A stretch of DNA of 7,039 nucleotides, taken from assembly GCA_031280945.1 (NCBI GenBank), contig JAITGB010000244.1:1-7039 (forward strand), in the 5' to 3' direction. Under the pieces are notes generated by a model that was given only the letters and a program-made list of their open reading frames with translations, was not told where the DNA came from and did not search any database. Position numbers and translations under genes: made by a program. This DNA is from Spirochaetales bacterium. GTDB taxonomy: Bacteria > Spirochaetota > Spirochaetia > DTKZ01. Numbering within the stretch: the first letter of the stretch is position 1; every line of letters starts with the position of its first letter. Positions 6,595 to 7,039 of the stretch are shown piece after piece.

Positions 6595-6624
6595 ACTATA
6601 CCCCCGCACAGCGCGGGGTATCAA
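6595..6624 (-). promoter_or_regulatory. Operon promoter with inverted repeat in the spacer
   Basis: On the minus strand TTGATA (6624-6619), an 18-base spacer and TATAGT (6600-6595) form a near-consensus sigma70 promoter for the LCP-miaB-SPOR operon. The predicted transcription start, near 6588, is only a few bases before the ATG at 6584. The spacer contains CCCCGC and GCGGGG (6613-6618 and 6602-6607) around a 5-base loop, extendable through flanking ATA/TAT with one bulge. A repressor could use this as an operator. If transcription starts further upstream instead, the same repeat becomes a leader hairpin, and GTGGGG near 6591-6596 could act as a ribosome site. Confidence 0.5.
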
Positions 6625-6670
6625 GGGTATAAATTCTTCTCTTGTATTTTCAGAATTTGGGCGCATCTCC

Positions 6671-6891
6671 GCGTTTTTTTGCCGGAGGCAAAAAAACGCA
6701 AAGTCGGGCTTTGCGGGGCTGCGCTTCGCTTCGGCCTTGCTCCGCAAGGCTGCTTCGCACCCCTCCAATCCCTTGCGCAAGCCGGGATTTTGCTTCCAGC
6801 AAAATCCCGCACGGACCTATTCCCCCGCATGGTTTTGCTCGCAAAACCATGCGGCGGCGCGGCCTCCCCGCCCCGGCTTCGCCGGGGCGGG
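6671..6891. repeat. Cluster of perfect palindromes
   Basis: Six exact inverted repeats lie in 221 bases: 6671-6699 (13-bp arms, loop GGA); 6698-6714 (GCAAAG/CTTTGC, 5-base loop, sharing two bases with the first); 6734-6750 (7-bp arms, loop TCC); 6783-6809 (12-bp arms, loop TCC); 6826-6853 (13-bp arms, 2-base centre); 6867-6891 (11-bp arms, loop TTC). The arm sequences differ, but the design is shared: long perfect arms and a 2-5 base centre. Three of them have T-runs in the 5' arm and A-runs in the 3' arm, which is not the terminator layout. The most likely reading is a dispersed palindromic intergenic repeat, or an array of compact RNA hairpins. Confidence 0.8.
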
Positions 6892-6940
6892 AGAACACCC
6901 CACAGAAAGCTGTACGCTGCAAGATTAGGTAAAAACCCGT

Positions 6941-7039
6941 TCACGTCCTAAAAGCCCGGATTAAAGACAGAATAGCCCCGCACTGCTCCCGGCTTAACTT
7001 ACCCAACTCCAGAATAATCATACGCCCCTCCCGGCTCAA
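6941..7039 (-). CDS. C-terminal fragment of an unidentified protein, possibly a phage-type regulator
   Basis: The minus-strand frame is open from the window edge to TGA at 6943-6941, giving 32 residues. The sequence (ending ELGKLSREQCGAILSLIRAFRT) is helical, with a short loop-helix pattern of the form LxKLSxEQxxAILxLIRxF. Many XRE-type and phage repressor-like regulators end with such a helix, which is the only basis for the guess. The gene starts outside the window and runs in the same direction as the operon, about 357 bases upstream of it, separated by the palindrome cluster. An internal ATG at residue 7 could also make it a tiny ORF. The coding call is tentative. Confidence 0.4.
   Translation of the reverse strand: MSREGRMIILELGKLSREQCGAILSLIRAFRT

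Larger units (their letters stand above)
6585..6940. other. Non-coding region between the operon and the next gene
   Basis: About 356 bases without a supported gene. Several open frames cross it on both strands, but they exist because GC-rich palindromes lack stop codons, and none shows a domain or signal. From left to right it holds the operon promoter (6595-6624), a 7-bp inverted repeat AAATTCT/AGAATTT (6631-6637 and 6652-6658), the palindrome cluster (6671-6891) and an unremarkable stretch (6892-6940) downstream of the next gene's stop. Confidence 0.7.

Noticed and set aside
5958..6632. Plus-strand open frame of 224 codons, very rich in Lys, Arg and Pro
   Set aside because: Antisense to the LCP gene's N-terminal half. 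Its odd composition is what the complement of G/T-rich codons gives.
6621..6951. Several overlapping ORFs of 63-107 codons on both strands
   Set aside because: They cross the palindrome cluster, where GC-rich inverted repeats lack stops on both strands. There is no domain or conserved start signal.

Overview
The window looks like chromosome from a spirochaete close to Treponema (termite-gut or other host-associated type). This is inferred from the protein style and the gene set, not from a marker gene: a lipoprotein resembling the treponemal pallilysin-related group, a SPOR-domain protein with a signal peptide, a MiaB, and an LCP-family protein, all in a fairly GC-rich genome with A-tracts at lysine runs.

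Layout from left to right. (1) Positions 1-105 hold the C-terminal end of a plus-strand gene with a membrane-helix-like segment. (2) Positions 106-364 are non-coding and contain a very GC-rich hairpin, a twice-repeated GCGGAWA-type motif, a canonical hairpin/T-tract terminator and an 11-bp-arm palindrome. A sigma70-like promoter then sits directly against the next start codon. (3) Positions 365-1861 (+) encode a 498-residue lipoprotein. (4) Positions 1858-6584 (-) form a compact three-gene operon read right to left: an LCP (LytR-CpsA-Psr) protein, then miaB (joined by an ATGA overlap), then a TPR/SPOR protein (no gap). The operon's last stop codon overlaps the lipoprotein's stop codon tail to tail. 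(5) Positions 6585-6940 are non-coding, with a promoter whose spacer carries an inverted repeat, followed by a dense cluster of perfect palindromes. (6) Positions 6941-7039 hold the 3' end of another minus-strand ORF.

How the genes fit together. Two of the three operon products are envelope or peptidoglycan proteins: the LCP protein (polymer ligation to the wall, or pyrophosphatase activity) and the SPOR protein (binding to denuded glycan). MiaB is a cytoplasmic tRNA-modifying enzyme, and its place in the unit is probably co-expression rather than a shared pathway. The convergent lipoprotein is a fourth envelope component.

The points most worth a second look are: three cryptic tandem repeats of about 90-96 residues in the outer part of the LCP protein; the palindrome cluster at 6671-6891 and the related composite element at 126-261; promoters placed so close to the start codons of both transcription units that leaderless mRNAs are predicted; and an A8-A10 run at a triple-lysine site in every one of the four complete genes. 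I see no CRISPR array, transposase, tRNA or rRNA. No obvious new defence system is visible.
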